From an uncultured Rhizobiaceae group bacterium (GTDB taxonomy: Bacteria; Pseudomonadota; Alphaproteobacteria; Rhizobiales; Rhizobiaceae): a stretch of DNA of 7,401 nt. The position numbers were made by a program, and so were the translations under genes. The stretch spans positions 1-7,401 of the forward strand of contig CALHHQ010000248.1 in assembly GCA_938030645.1 (NCBI GenBank). The letters run 5' to 3'. Positions within the stretch are counted from its first letter, which is position 1, and every line of letters begins with the position of its first letter. This document shows, piece by piece, positions 1-6,496 of this stretch. The notes beneath the pieces are model-generated. The model was not told where the DNA came from, did not search any database, and was given only the letters and a program-made list of their open reading frames with translations.

Positions 1-69
1 TGTTGCGCGCATGATCACAGAGCAACAGGATTCCGCACTCCAAATCACCGTCAACTGTATCAAATGATT

Positions 70-75
70 TAAAAT
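70..75 (+). promoter_or_regulatory. possible -10 element upstream of the EamA transporter gene
   Basis: TAAAAT matches the TATAAT consensus at five of six positions and lies in an AT-rich stretch about 125 bp before the preferred start codon. No convincing -35 hexamer sits 16-18 bp upstream (the bases there are near 47-52), so this is only a weak promoter candidate. Nothing else can be supported in the first 125 bases of the window. Confidence 0.2.
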
Positions 76-200
76 GCTCGCTCAAACCATGACCTGCTCT
101 GCCAATTCAATCACCTACATATTCCGTGCAACGCAAGAACGTGTATAGAATAAAGCGTCTTGTCACAGCCCTTGGCTCGGATCAACATCAGGATCGCGCA

Positions 201-1121
201 GTGTCGTCTTTAAAAAATGCCCAAAAAGACACATTGCCTGCTAAAGCGAACCTGGCCTTTCCACTTGCATTTAGTGCCCTATTCGTTGGCGCAGTGGCTA
301 TGGGGTCTTCCCCCGTATTTGTGCGTTATGCAGAAGTTGGCCCCTTTGCCAGCGCATTTTGGCGGGCATCGCTTGCTTTGCCCTTATTGCTGTTGTGGGC
401 CTATTTTGAAGCACGCCAAAGCAATCAAAGACTTCGCGACACTCTAAAACTCAACCGCAGCATTTTGCTTGGCGGAATATTTTTCGCTGGCGATTTGTTC
501 TTTTGGCATTTGTCCATTCTCAACACCACAATCACAAACGCCACCCTGTTATCGTGTTTAGCACCCGTCTGGGTCGCACTATTCTCCGGTCTTTTCATCG
601 GAGAACCTGTTGGCAAAGCCACGCTTCAAGGGCTTGTTATCTGCCTGGTTGGTACTGTTCTGCTGATTGGAAGTACCTATTCCATCGCGCCCGAACAATT
701 GTGGGGTGACATTTATGGCATCATCACTTCGATGTTTTTTGGCCTGTATTTCCTGTGCGTTCGTGTTGGCCGCAGAACCCATTCTGCAGGTGCACTCACA
801 TTCATAAGCACGTGCGTAACAGCTGCGGTTTTGTTTGTGGTGGTCTTGATTTCAGGTCAATCACTCATCCCCGCCACAATGACCGGTGTTATGGCATTGC
901 TTGCTTTAGGGTTTATCAGTCATTCGGGGGGCCAAGGCTTGTTATCCGTGGCTCTCGGCTCTTTATCAGCAACATTCTCATCACTTGTGATTTTCGTCGA
1001 GGCACTCGCGGCGGCGTTGCTTGGGTGGCTTGTATTTGATGAGCATCTCACAATTGTCCAATTTGCGGGTGCACTACTCATTTTGCTCGGAATTTGGATA
1101 GCGCGCCCCAAAGGTCGTTAG
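201..1121 (+). CDS. EamA-family (DMT superfamily) transporter
   Basis: Inner-membrane drug/metabolite transporter of 306 residues, the usual size for two tandem EamA domains with about ten helices. Residues 20-155 hold the first domain: a helix ending in the SSPVFVRYAEVGP segment (36-48), then FWRASLALP (53-61), a typical DMT signature, and GLFIGEP before helix five. Residues 175-300 hold the second domain, closing with GWLVFDEHLT and a final glycine-rich helix ending in IWIARPKGR. The frame is open upstream to a GTG at 126, which would add 25 residues. I prefer the GTG at 201 because AGGA (190-193) lies 7 nt before it, the basic N-terminus is then short, and no Shine-Dalgarno precedes 126. 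The substrate cannot be read from sequence; members export amino acids or other metabolites. It is followed after 53 bp by the DUF1036 gene in the same direction. Confidence 0.85.
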   Translation: MSSLKNAQKDTLPAKANLAFPLAFSALFVGAVAMGSSPVFVRYAEVGPFASAFWRASLALPLLLLWAYFEARQSNQRLRDTLKLNRSILLGGIFFAGDLFFWHLSILNTTITNATLLSCLAPVWVALFSGLFIGEPVGKATLQGLVICLVGTVLLIGSTYSIAPEQLWGDIYGIITSMFFGLYFLCVRVGRRTHSAGALTFISTCVTAAVLFVVVLISGQSLIPATMTGVMALLALGFISHSGGQGLLSVALGSLSATFSSLVIFVEALAAALLGWLVFDEHLTIVQFAGALLILLGIWIARPKGR

Positions 1122-1174
1122 AAAGTGCGCAGTCGCGTTGACAGTGTCCCCCTAAGAAGGCAACACAGACCACT

Positions 1175-1654
1175 ATGAGATATCGATTCAAACCAAATTT
1201 CAAACGTTTGAAAATTGCCAAAATCTTTGTGTCCGCTGTCATGTTTAGCGGAGCGTTTGCAATGCAAGCGCCTGTTGCACACGCTGATCTTAAAGTGTGC
1301 AACAATACGAAATCGCTCGTTGGCGTTTCCGTGGGGTATCGTGAAAAAGGTGACTGGACGGTGCAAGGCTGGTGGCGCATTCCACCAGAAGTTTGCGCCT
1401 CACTCGTCGAGGGTGACCTGTCATCCCGCTACTACTATTTACATGCTGAAGATGCAGACACTGGCGGTCGCTGGCGCGGTCCGGTGTTCATGTGCACCTC
1501 AAGCAAGCAATACAAAATCAAAGGTCTAAAAGACTGCTTTGCACGCGGTTTTGAACGGACTGGTTTTTTTGAAGTCGACACTGGCAATCAAAAGAGCTGG
1601 CAAGTTCGCCTCAACGAAGCTGACCAAACGAAGAAAGAACAAGAGACCCAATGA
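1175..1654 (+). CDS. exported DUF1036 protein
   Basis: Small secreted or periplasmic protein of 159 residues belonging to the DUF1036 family, whose function is unknown. A basic N-region (1-16) and hydrophobic core (17-29) lead to an AHA-D cleavage site, probably after A37. The mature part starts DLKVCNNT and carries family hallmarks: a repeated aromatic pattern GWWRIPP (65-71), RYYYLHA (85-91), and ARGFERTGFFEVDTG (123-137), which I recognise from alphaproteobacterial members. Four cysteines (42, 74, 107, 121) remain after cleavage and could form two disulfides, fitting an extracytoplasmic location. The start is fixed by the signal peptide; an in-frame stop follows the only upstream alternative (TTG 1138). 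The purine-rich AAGAAGG at 1154-1160 is 14 nt from ATG, unusually far. Its stop overlaps the pyk start (ATGA at 1651-1654), so the two are very likely co-transcribed and coupled. Confidence 0.85.
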   Translation: MRYRFKPNFKRLKIAKIFVSAVMFSGAFAMQAPVAHADLKVCNNTKSLVGVSVGYREKGDWTVQGWWRIPPEVCASLVEGDLSSRYYYLHAEDADTGGRWRGPVFMCTSSKQYKIKGLKDCFARGFERTGFFEVDTGNQKSWQVRLNEADQTKKEQETQ

Positions 1655-3090
1655 AACGTTCCCGCAGGGTAAAAATTCTGGCCACACTTGGCCCCGCATC
1701 CAACACGCTTGAGATGATTAGAAAGCTTCATGAGGCAGGGGCTGATGTGTTTCGCATCAACATGAGCCATGCAAGCCATGACCTTATGCGCGAAACTGTG
1801 AAGAACATCCGCAAGGTCGAAGAAGATGTCGGCGCATCCATCGGTATTCTTGCCGACATCCAAGGCCCGAAACACAGACTGGGAACGTTTGAAAAGGGCG
1901 AATTGGACGTCAAACCCGGCGACCAGATCACTTTGGACAGCGATCCCACACCTGGCAACAGCGAACGGGTCCACTTGCCCCACCCCGATATTTTGGATGC
2001 TATGCAAATCGGCCATCGCCTATTGGTAAACGATGGCAAAGTGAATTTGAAAGTGGTCGAAACAGGGAGCGGCTGGGCAAAAGTGGAAGTTGTGTCTGGA
2101 ACATGGCTGGCTGACAAGAAAGGCGTGAATCTTCCCGATTCAGAACTGCGTTCAGGTGCGCTGACGGAAAAAGATCACAAAGACCTAGCGGCCGTGTTGA
2201 AAGAAGATATCGATTGGGTTGCCCTCTCATTCATTCAACGCCCTGAAGACATGGCAGAAGCACGCAAAATCTGTCAGGGCAAAGTTGGCCTCATGGCTAA
2301 GATTGAAAAGCCCCAAGCTGTTGAACGCCTCGATGATATCATCGAAATGTCTGACGCCATTATGGTGGCACGTGGTGATTTGGGTGTGGAAATGCCCCTT
2401 GAAATGGTGCCGTCCATCCAAAAAAAGATGATCCGTAAATGCCGCAAGGCCGGGCGTCCTGTTGTTGTGGCAACGCAAATGTTGGAATCAATGATTACGT
2501 CACCGGTGCCAACCCGTGCAGAAGTATCAGATGTGGCGAACGCCGTTTACGAAGGCGCAGACGCAATCATGTTGTCAGCTGAGTCAGCAGCGGGAGATTA
2601 TCCGTTTGAAGCTGTCAGCACTATGAACTCGATTGCAGAATCAATTGAGAACGACAAAGGCTATGCGGCAACGATTGAAGCCCAGCGACCTGAGCCTGAA
2701 CCTACTGGTGCGGATGCTATTTCGTTTGGTGCAGCTGAAATCGCTTCCACTTTGGATTTGGCAGCCATTGTGTGTTTCACAGCCTCAGGTTCTACTGGTC
2801 TGCGTGCTGCGCGTACACGTCCATCAAAACCAATCCTCACGCTTTCGCCTGTACCTGAGACCGCGCGACGCCTCTGTCTCACTTGGGGCACGTTTTCCGT
2901 CACCACTCCCGACCCGACTGATTTGGATGATATGGTCGACAAAGCATGCCGTGTGGCGTTTCGTGAAGGTGTTGCCAGACCCGGAGACCGCATTATTATT
3001 TCAGCAGGCGTACCATTGCGTACGCCTGGTTCCACAAACATGTTGCGCATTGCGTATATCGGCAGTGATGGACAAGGCAGTGTTCATTAA
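1651..3090 (+). CDS. pyk: pyruvate kinase
   Basis: Pyruvate kinase (EC 2.7.1.40), the cytoplasmic enzyme that converts phosphoenolpyruvate and ADP to pyruvate and ATP at the end of glycolysis. The 479-residue length is full size. The barrel (A) domain opens with KILATLGPAS (8-17) and R35-I-N-M-S39, the phosphate and substrate contacts. The B lid domain spans about 72-168. The barrel then resumes with the catalytic block MAKIEKPQAV (K217, E219) and ARGDLGVEMP (D243), and the ATQMLESM and AEVSDVANAV helices (274-299). The C-terminal allosteric domain starts near 340 and includes CFTASGSTGLRAARTRP. Lysine 74 in QGPKHR aligns with muscle Glu117; with I70 and Q71 this is the pattern described for K+-independent enzymes. 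H75 is unusual at a site normally aliphatic. Translation probably reinitiates from the overlapping DUF1036 gene. Confidence 0.97.
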   Translation: MKRSRRVKILATLGPASNTLEMIRKLHEAGADVFRINMSHASHDLMRETVKNIRKVEEDVGASIGILADIQGPKHRLGTFEKGELDVKPGDQITLDSDPTPGNSERVHLPHPDILDAMQIGHRLLVNDGKVNLKVVETGSGWAKVEVVSGTWLADKKGVNLPDSELRSGALTEKDHKDLAAVLKEDIDWVALSFIQRPEDMAEARKICQGKVGLMAKIEKPQAVERLDDIIEMSDAIMVARGDLGVEMPLEMVPSIQKKMIRKCRKAGRPVVVATQMLESMITSPVPTRAEVSDVANAVYEGADAIMLSAESAAGDYPFEAVSTMNSIAESIENDKGYAATIEAQRPEPEPTGADAISFGAAEIASTLDLAAIVCFTASGSTGLRAARTRPSKPILTLSPVPETARRLCLTWGTFSVTTPDPTDLDDMVDKACRVAFREGVARPGDRIIISAGVPLRTPGSTNMLRIAYIGSDGQGSVH

Positions 3091-3117
3091 CCATCAAAAT
3101 TGGCGTCACAACATCAG

Positions 3118-4056
3118 CTATTTCAGAAATGCTTTGATCGCCGACACCGCCTTGTCTCTGCCCACATAATCAGGCTTGTGGCCGACTCCATCAAGGACAA
3201 TCAATTCTGCACCTTCAATATCGCGCTCTAGACCAACCGAGTGTATTGAGGGCAAAACGATGTCGTCTTTGTTGCCAGTGATCACGAGCGTGGGCGCTTT
3301 GATTTCTTTGTAACGCGGCGAAAACTTCGTCACAAACTCCAGCAACCCCGCAACGTCACGCGCGTTGTTGCGGAACACCGCGGGGCGAAACACCAAAGGT
3401 GTCGCGCTAATGTCCACGTAGTCCGCCGGCATGGGGTCGGGTTCAAACACGCTCTTTGCGCCTTGTTGCAATGAAGCCATGCCGACAGGTGCCAAAATGG
3501 TTTCGGTGAACAGGTTCCCAATGATCGGCCAGGAGGCAACATCGTAATACCAGTTTACTCCGCCTGGCCAAGGATGAGTAGCAGGCGCTAAAAACAACAG
3601 CGCTTTGACTCGGTCAGGATAGAGCACGGCAAATGCAGCAACTGATGCTGAGCCCAATGAATGACCAACCAACACAACCTTATCGATTTTCAACTCATCC
3701 AGCAGCAATTTGTACTGTTTGGCTTGAAGATCAGGCGTTTCCGCACCGCCACGTTCGGAATATCCAAGCCCAGGACGGTCAACAAAAATCAACCGCGCCG
3801 TGCCCTGAAGAGCACCTTCAAATGCACCGCGCTGGTCGTTTAAGTTACCACTGGCCCCATGAACGAACATGACAGCCGTATCACCGTCAACTTCGGCGGC
3901 AACATCGAAATAATGAAGTTTTGCGCCCGAAAGCGAAGCAAATTGCCCGACTGGCGGGTATTTAGCTTCGATTTGTTGAACCTGCCACCGCGTGTAAGCA
4001 AACAGGGCTGCTGCAACGATCAATAAGACCATAAGAATAGTAGTCAAAACTTTCAC
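3118..4056 (-). CDS. membrane-anchored alpha/beta-fold hydrolase
   Basis: Serine hydrolase of the alpha/beta-hydrolase superfamily, 312 residues. An N-terminal hydrophobic segment (residues 4-21) preceded by K2 looks like a signal anchor or uncleaved signal, followed by a short linker, so the catalytic domain probably faces the periplasm. The fold is readable in order: the oxyanion loop FVHGASGN (64-71), strand-loop VDRPGLGYS (92-100), the nucleophile elbow GHSLGS with S133, a lid region around 165-235, the acid strand LVITGNKDD (D264 or D265) and the catalytic histidine in GVGHKPDY (H293). All triad residues are present. The start is GTG at 4056, supported by GAGAGG on the minus strand ending 5 nt before it. 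Substrate is unknown; an esterase or lipase-like role is possible. It follows the TPR gene by 69 bp and converges on pyk with 27 bp between stops. Confidence 0.88.
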   Translation of the reverse strand: MKVLTTILMVLLIVAAALFAYTRWQVQQIEAKYPPVGQFASLSGAKLHYFDVAAEVDGDTAVMFVHGASGNLNDQRGAFEGALQGTARLIFVDRPGLGYSERGGAETPDLQAKQYKLLLDELKIDKVVLVGHSLGSASVAAFAVLYPDRVKALLFLAPATHPWPGGVNWYYDVASWPIIGNLFTETILAPVGMASLQQGAKSVFEPDPMPADYVDISATPLVFRPAVFRNNARDVAGLLEFVTKFSPRYKEIKAPTLVITGNKDDIVLPSIHSVGLERDIEGAELIVLDGVGHKPDYVGRDKAVSAIKAFLK

Positions 4057-4099
4057 CGATGCCTCTCGGAAACATGGATATCAATTGTTGAAGATACGG

Positions 4100-4115
4100 A
4101 AAAAGTCTCAGAGAC
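4100..4115 (-). terminator. weak candidate terminator after the TPR gene
   Basis: On the minus strand GTCT-CTG-AGAC is followed immediately by five T residues. The stem is only 4 bp, with three further A-T pairs possible beyond one mismatch using the T-tract itself. It lies between the TPR stop (4126) and the hydrolase start (4056). It is short enough to be a partial terminator or chance. Confidence 0.3.
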
Positions 4116-4125
4116 GTTTCAAAAT

Positions 4126-4791
4126 CTAAATTCCGCTACCCGCCAGTTGTTCTTCAAGACGAATAACAGCATTTTGTGCGCTTTTCATAGCCGGATAGAC
4201 TGCAAGCGTTCGATACCAAGTGTCCAGCGCTCGTTCTTTTTGGTTCAACCGCTCAAAGATAGATGCAAGACCAGCGAGCGCGCCATAGTGTCGAGGTTCC
4301 AAAGCCAAGGTCCGCTCAATATCAGAAATAGACTTGGCATAATTCTCCATCATAAAATGAAGTGTGGCGCGTTGATTGTAGCCTTCCGCAAAATCGGGAC
4401 GCAGATAAACAACTTGGTCCAACAAATCGAGCGCTTGGGAAAACCGCTTGGCGCTCATCGCTGTGCTGGCCCATCCGGTTAGCAAATCAACTGATTTACT
4501 GTCAGATTCGCGCCAAAGTTCCCAAATACGCCCAGATATTCGTTTGGCACGACGCGTGTTTCTGGTTTTCCCCAATTGGGCAAACAATCCATCCAGGTCT
4601 TTTGCCAGTTCAAACTCAGGCTTTGCAGTTTTCGCAGCAGCAGCGTTTTTATCCGCCTGCTCTTGATCAACAATAGCAGGCTTTTGCGCGGTCGACGGCA
4701 GGTCTTCATTTGTTGAGGTTTGCGCAACAGCACCGTGAAGCGTCGAGAGGACAAAAATGCTGGAGATGACGAGGCGATGAAGTATAGGCAT
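4126..4791 (-). CDS. exported tetratricopeptide-repeat protein
   Basis: Predicted periplasmic TPR protein of 221 residues. Residues 1-23 are a signal peptide (HRLVISSIFVLSTLHGAVA, cleavage probably after A23). Residues 24-58 are a low-complexity linker rich in Ala, Lys, Glu and Thr. The conserved part begins near 62 with AKDLDGLFAQLGKTRN, continues with RIWELWRESDS, then about three TPR units: one around 103-133 (A-F-QALDLLDQVV-LRPDFAE), one around 137-167 (Y-QRATLHFM...IERTLALEPRHYG) and one around 171-200. This DLDGLF/IWELW/TPR arrangement is one I recognise from alphaproteobacterial proteins of unknown role, probably a scaffold for protein-protein contacts. No Shine-Dalgarno precedes the ATG; instead a promoter-like element ends 6 nt before it, suggesting a leaderless message. 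The hydrolase gene follows 69 bp downstream in the same direction. Confidence 0.85.
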   Translation of the reverse strand: MPILHRLVISSIFVLSTLHGAVAQTSTNEDLPSTAQKPAIVDQEQADKNAAAAKTAKPEFELAKDLDGLFAQLGKTRNTRRAKRISGRIWELWRESDSKSVDLLTGWASTAMSAKRFSQALDLLDQVVYLRPDFAEGYNQRATLHFMMENYAKSISDIERTLALEPRHYGALAGLASIFERLNQKERALDTWYRTLAVYPAMKSAQNAVIRLEEQLAGSGI

Positions 4792-4797
4792 AATGGC

Positions 4798-4825
4798 AGG
4801 ATAACCGCCCTAGCCTTAACGTCAA
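4798..4825 (-). promoter_or_regulatory. candidate promoter giving a leaderless TPR mRNA
   Basis: The minus strand reads TTGACG (4825-4820), 16 bp, TATCCT (4803-4798). The -35 matches TTGACA at five positions and the -10 matches TATAAT at four. Counting seven bases from the end of the -10 element puts +1 at 4791, the A of the TPR start codon. The gene has no Shine-Dalgarno, which agrees with a leaderless transcript. This is inference from spacing and consensus. Confidence 0.5.
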
Positions 4826-4895
4826 ACGCAAAAAACCGTGAGCACACCGTAGAAACGCCGCACCCCGGTCTACAATACCAAGATAGAATTTGGTT

Positions 4896-5021
4896 TTAGC
4901 CCTGACGTGCTTTAAAGCGTGGGTTTACTTTGTTGATGATGTAAACGCGACCTTTACGACGAACCAAACGGTTTGCGCGGTGACGACCTTTTAAGGACTT
5001 GAGTGAGTTCTTGATTTTCAT
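4896..5021 (-). CDS. rpmJ: 50S ribosomal protein L36 (bL36, zinc-free form)
   Basis: Very small basic ribosomal protein of 41 residues: MKIKNSLKSLKGRHRANRLV followed by RRKGRVYIINKVNPRFKARQG. It is part of the large subunit, where L36 stabilises 23S rRNA. The sequence matches the YkgO-like, cysteine-free paralogue: no zinc-ribbon cysteines are present (position 17, often Cys in relatives, is Asn). This 41-residue form is the standard one in alphaproteobacteria, where it often stands outside the main ribosomal operons, as here. It lies between the MFS gene (113 bp upstream) and the TPR gene (104 bp downstream), all on the minus strand. No strong Shine-Dalgarno is visible before the ATG at 5021. 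A hairpin with a six-T tract and two candidate promoters lie in the leader. Confidence 0.97.
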   Translation of the reverse strand: MKIKNSLKSLKGRHRANRLVRRKGRVYIINKVNPRFKARQG

Positions 5022-5050
5022 CAGTTCAACCATTCTGTGGGTGCGGCCCG

Positions 5051-5079
5051 AATAGCCAGCACAAAAAAGCACCCGTCAA
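5051..5079 (-). promoter_or_regulatory. candidate proximal promoter of rpmJ
   Basis: On the minus strand TTGACG (5079-5074) is followed after 17 bp by GCTATT (5056-5051). TTGACGG and GCTA resemble the alphaproteobacterial (Caulobacter-type) housekeeping consensus TTGACGS...GCTANAWC, though the spacing is a few bases longer than usual there. The predicted start near 5044 gives a leader of about 23 nt that excludes the terminator hairpin. The -35 lies in the hairpin's loop and second arm. Confidence 0.35.
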
Positions 5080-5086
5080 AGGGTGC
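5063..5086 (-). terminator. intrinsic terminator between the MFS gene and rpmJ
   Basis: Minus-strand GCACCC-TTTGAC-GGGTGC forms a 6-bp GC-rich stem with a 6-nt loop, directly followed by six T residues (5068-5063). It begins 48 bp after the MFS stop codon and ends 41 bp before the rpmJ start. The simplest role is termination of the MFS transcript. If rpmJ is transcribed from the distal promoter it would instead be a leader attenuator. Confidence 0.75.
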
Positions 5087-5103
5087 ACCAATTTCTTGAG
5101 TGC

Positions 5104-5133
5104 TTGATATTGCCGATTGCGGTTATTTGTCAA
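5104..5133 (-). promoter_or_regulatory. candidate distal promoter of rpmJ
   Basis: The minus strand carries a perfect TTGACA (5133-5128) one base after the MFS stop codon, an 18-bp spacer and TATCAA (5109-5104; four of six matches to TATAAT). The predicted start is near 5097, giving a leader of about 75 nt that contains the 5063-5086 terminator hairpin. Confidence 0.4.
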
Positions 5134-5134
5134 G

Positions 5135-6424
5135 TCACTTAGGCCGTTCCTCTAACTCATTTGCAGATGTTTCCTTCAAAAACAATGAGAACACAAATCC
5201 ACCCAATGCAGTGAGGAATATAAGAACAAAGCCAGTTTGATAGTCTTCAGGTCTGTACACCCGCGATCCAGCCTCCACAGTACCATCCCAAAGACGATCC
5301 AACACATAGCCCACTGCAGGTTGCAGCACAGCACCTGACAGCACCGTAAACGAATTGATGATTCCCGTAACAGAACCGCTGATATCCGGTGATGTCACTT
5401 TTCGTCCCAGCGCAAACGTGATTGGCATACAGGAGCCGAAAAACCCTGTTCCCGTAAAACAAACAACAGTGAGCCAAAGAGGCAGACTTGGCGCGAAACA
5501 AATCGTGGCCAATAACAAAGTTAGGCACAGTGCAGGCCAAACCAGCAGTTGCTTCAGCCTGCCTGTATAGTCAGCAACCAACCCCCAAAAAGGCGCCCCG
5601 AACGCCCAACCCAACAACTGTAATGAGACATAAAAAGCAGCTTCTGGCTTGCTCAATCCATAAGCCGCAGAAAGATAAGGTGTACCCCATAAGCCTGCAA
5701 TTGTGAGCATGGGGCCAGACATGGCCAATGCCACAAGTGCAATATGCCAGACCCGCCACAAACGGGCAGCCACCAACAGCCTCTCTCCAACGCCCTTCCA
5801 ACTTAGTTTCGCAACCCTACCTGAAACAGGCGCTGGTGAATCTCGCACAACCAAGAAAATCAACAGCGCGAGACCTGCGCCAAATATGCCCGTCGCCAAA
5901 ACACTTGTGCGCCATCCATATGCCGACACAAACAAGGCCAATGGCGCTTGACCCAACATTCCGCTGATCATTGCGAAAAACATGGAAAGACCCGCCAAAA
6001 ACGCAAATCGTTCAGGTGGGAACCACTTTCCTGCGATCGCTAACGATCCTAAAAAGCCAACGGCGGAACCAATACCGATCATCGTGCGGCCGATATATGC
6101 CAGCCATAAAGCATCGGATACAGCAAACAAAATTGAACCCACAGCCGCAACTGACAACGCACCGCTCATCAAGAGCCTCGCACCGATCTGGTCAATCATC
6201 GCGCCCAGCGGCACCTGTAAAAACACATAAGGGTAAAAATACAGCGCCGACAAAGTGCCGAGCAATGCGCCACCAATGGCGAATTCCCGCATCAAATCAT
6301 CGGCCATCGCCCCGGGCATCACCCGCTGAAAAAACGCATATCCGAATGCAGAAGCAGCAAGCGACCAGACCAGCCAAGCCCGACGTCCACCGGACGGAAC
6401 GTGATTTTCTTGCAAGGGAAACAC
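5135..6424 (-). CDS. MFS transporter
   Basis: Twelve-helix major facilitator superfamily permease of the inner membrane, 429 residues. The N-terminus is short and basic (GGRRAW, 12-17). Helix 1 carries YAFFQRVMPG with R34, a charged residue typical of one branch of MFS. Loop 2-3 has motif A as G74-x3-D78-x2-G81-x-R83 (GAMIDQIGAR). A diverged copy, GLVADYTGRLK, sits between helices 8 and 9. A basic central loop (SGRVAKLSWKGVGERL) separates the two halves. The overall look recalls general anion or metabolite:H+ symporters, but the substrate cannot be assigned. The start is GTG at 6424; the frame closes a few codons upstream (TGA), so no longer start exists. No good Shine-Dalgarno precedes it; a 15-bp palindrome occupies that position. 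A terminator follows the gene at 5063-5086. Confidence 0.9.
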   Translation of the reverse strand: MFPLQENHVPSGGRRAWLVWSLAASAFGYAFFQRVMPGAMADDLMREFAIGGALLGTLSALYFYPYVFLQVPLGAMIDQIGARLLMSGALSVAAVGSILFAVSDALWLAYIGRTMIGIGSAVGFLGSLAIAGKWFPPERFAFLAGLSMFFAMISGMLGQAPLALFVSAYGWRTSVLATGIFGAGLALLIFLVVRDSPAPVSGRVAKLSWKGVGERLLVAARLWRVWHIALVALAMSGPMLTIAGLWGTPYLSAAYGLSKPEAAFYVSLQLLGWAFGAPFWGLVADYTGRLKQLLVWPALCLTLLLATICFAPSLPLWLTVVCFTGTGFFGSCMPITFALGRKVTSPDISGSVTGIINSFTVLSGAVLQPAVGYVLDRLWDGTVEAGSRVYRPEDYQTGFVLIFLTALGGFVFSLFLKETSANELEERPK

Positions 6425-6430
6425 TCTGGT

Positions 6431-6445
6431 TGGAACAGTGTTCCA
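6431..6445. promoter_or_regulatory. perfect 15-bp palindrome, candidate operator of the MFS gene
   Basis: TGGAACA-G-TGTTCCA is a perfect inverted repeat with 7-bp arms around one central base. It ends 6 bp before the MFS start codon. Its size and symmetry suit a dimeric repressor. In RNA the arms would form a 6-bp stem with a 3-nt loop where a Shine-Dalgarno would normally be. No regulator gene adjoins it within the window. Confidence 0.5.
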
Positions 6446-6473
6446 TCAAGTCAGGAAGGAGATGGATTGGCAA
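6445..6473 (-). promoter_or_regulatory. weak candidate promoter of the MFS gene
   Basis: On the minus strand TTGCCA (6473-6468, five of six) is separated by 17 bp from CTTGAT (6450-6445, three of six). The predicted start, near 6438, falls at the centre of the 15-bp palindrome, an arrangement that would allow repression. The -10 match is poor, so this rests mainly on the -35 and spacing. Confidence 0.25.
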
Positions 6474-6496
6474 GATGGGATTTGAGTTTCAGCTCT

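Noticed and set aside
1..54. Divergent minus-strand gene or promoter at the left edge (TTGACG at 54-49, ATG at 12)
   Set aside because: Only four codons would be visible, the -10 is poor and there is no ribosome site. It cannot be supported from this window.
1138..1166. Perfect TTGACA (1138-1143) as a promoter for DUF1036-pyk
   Set aside because: No acceptable -10 lies 16-18 bp downstream (the bases there read CAACAC), so it may be chance. A promoter further upstream or inside the transporter gene is equally likely.
1588..2016. 142-codon minus-strand frame opposite the DUF1036/pyk junction
   Set aside because: It is antisense to well-supported conserved proteins and encodes nothing recognisable. 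The same applies to the minus frames at 1728-2117 and 2661-3050 and the plus frame at 2633-3169.
4828..4850. T6 run after rpmJ as an intrinsic terminator
   Set aside because: The only hairpin preceding the six T (4830-4835 on the minus strand) has three pairs (GTG/CAC) and two unpaired G before the tract. This is too weak to call.
6431..6445. LexA (SOS) box in the palindrome before the MFS gene
   Set aside because: Alphaproteobacterial LexA uses a direct repeat GTTC-N7-GTTC and the Gram-positive box has GAAC-N4-GTTC. Here the gap is 3, and no DNA-repair gene is nearby.
6425..6446. Alternative MFS start at the ATG ending the CTTGATG sequence (6446)
   Set aside because: It is out of frame with the transporter by one base, and the frame it opens gives a non-membrane, unrecognisable product.
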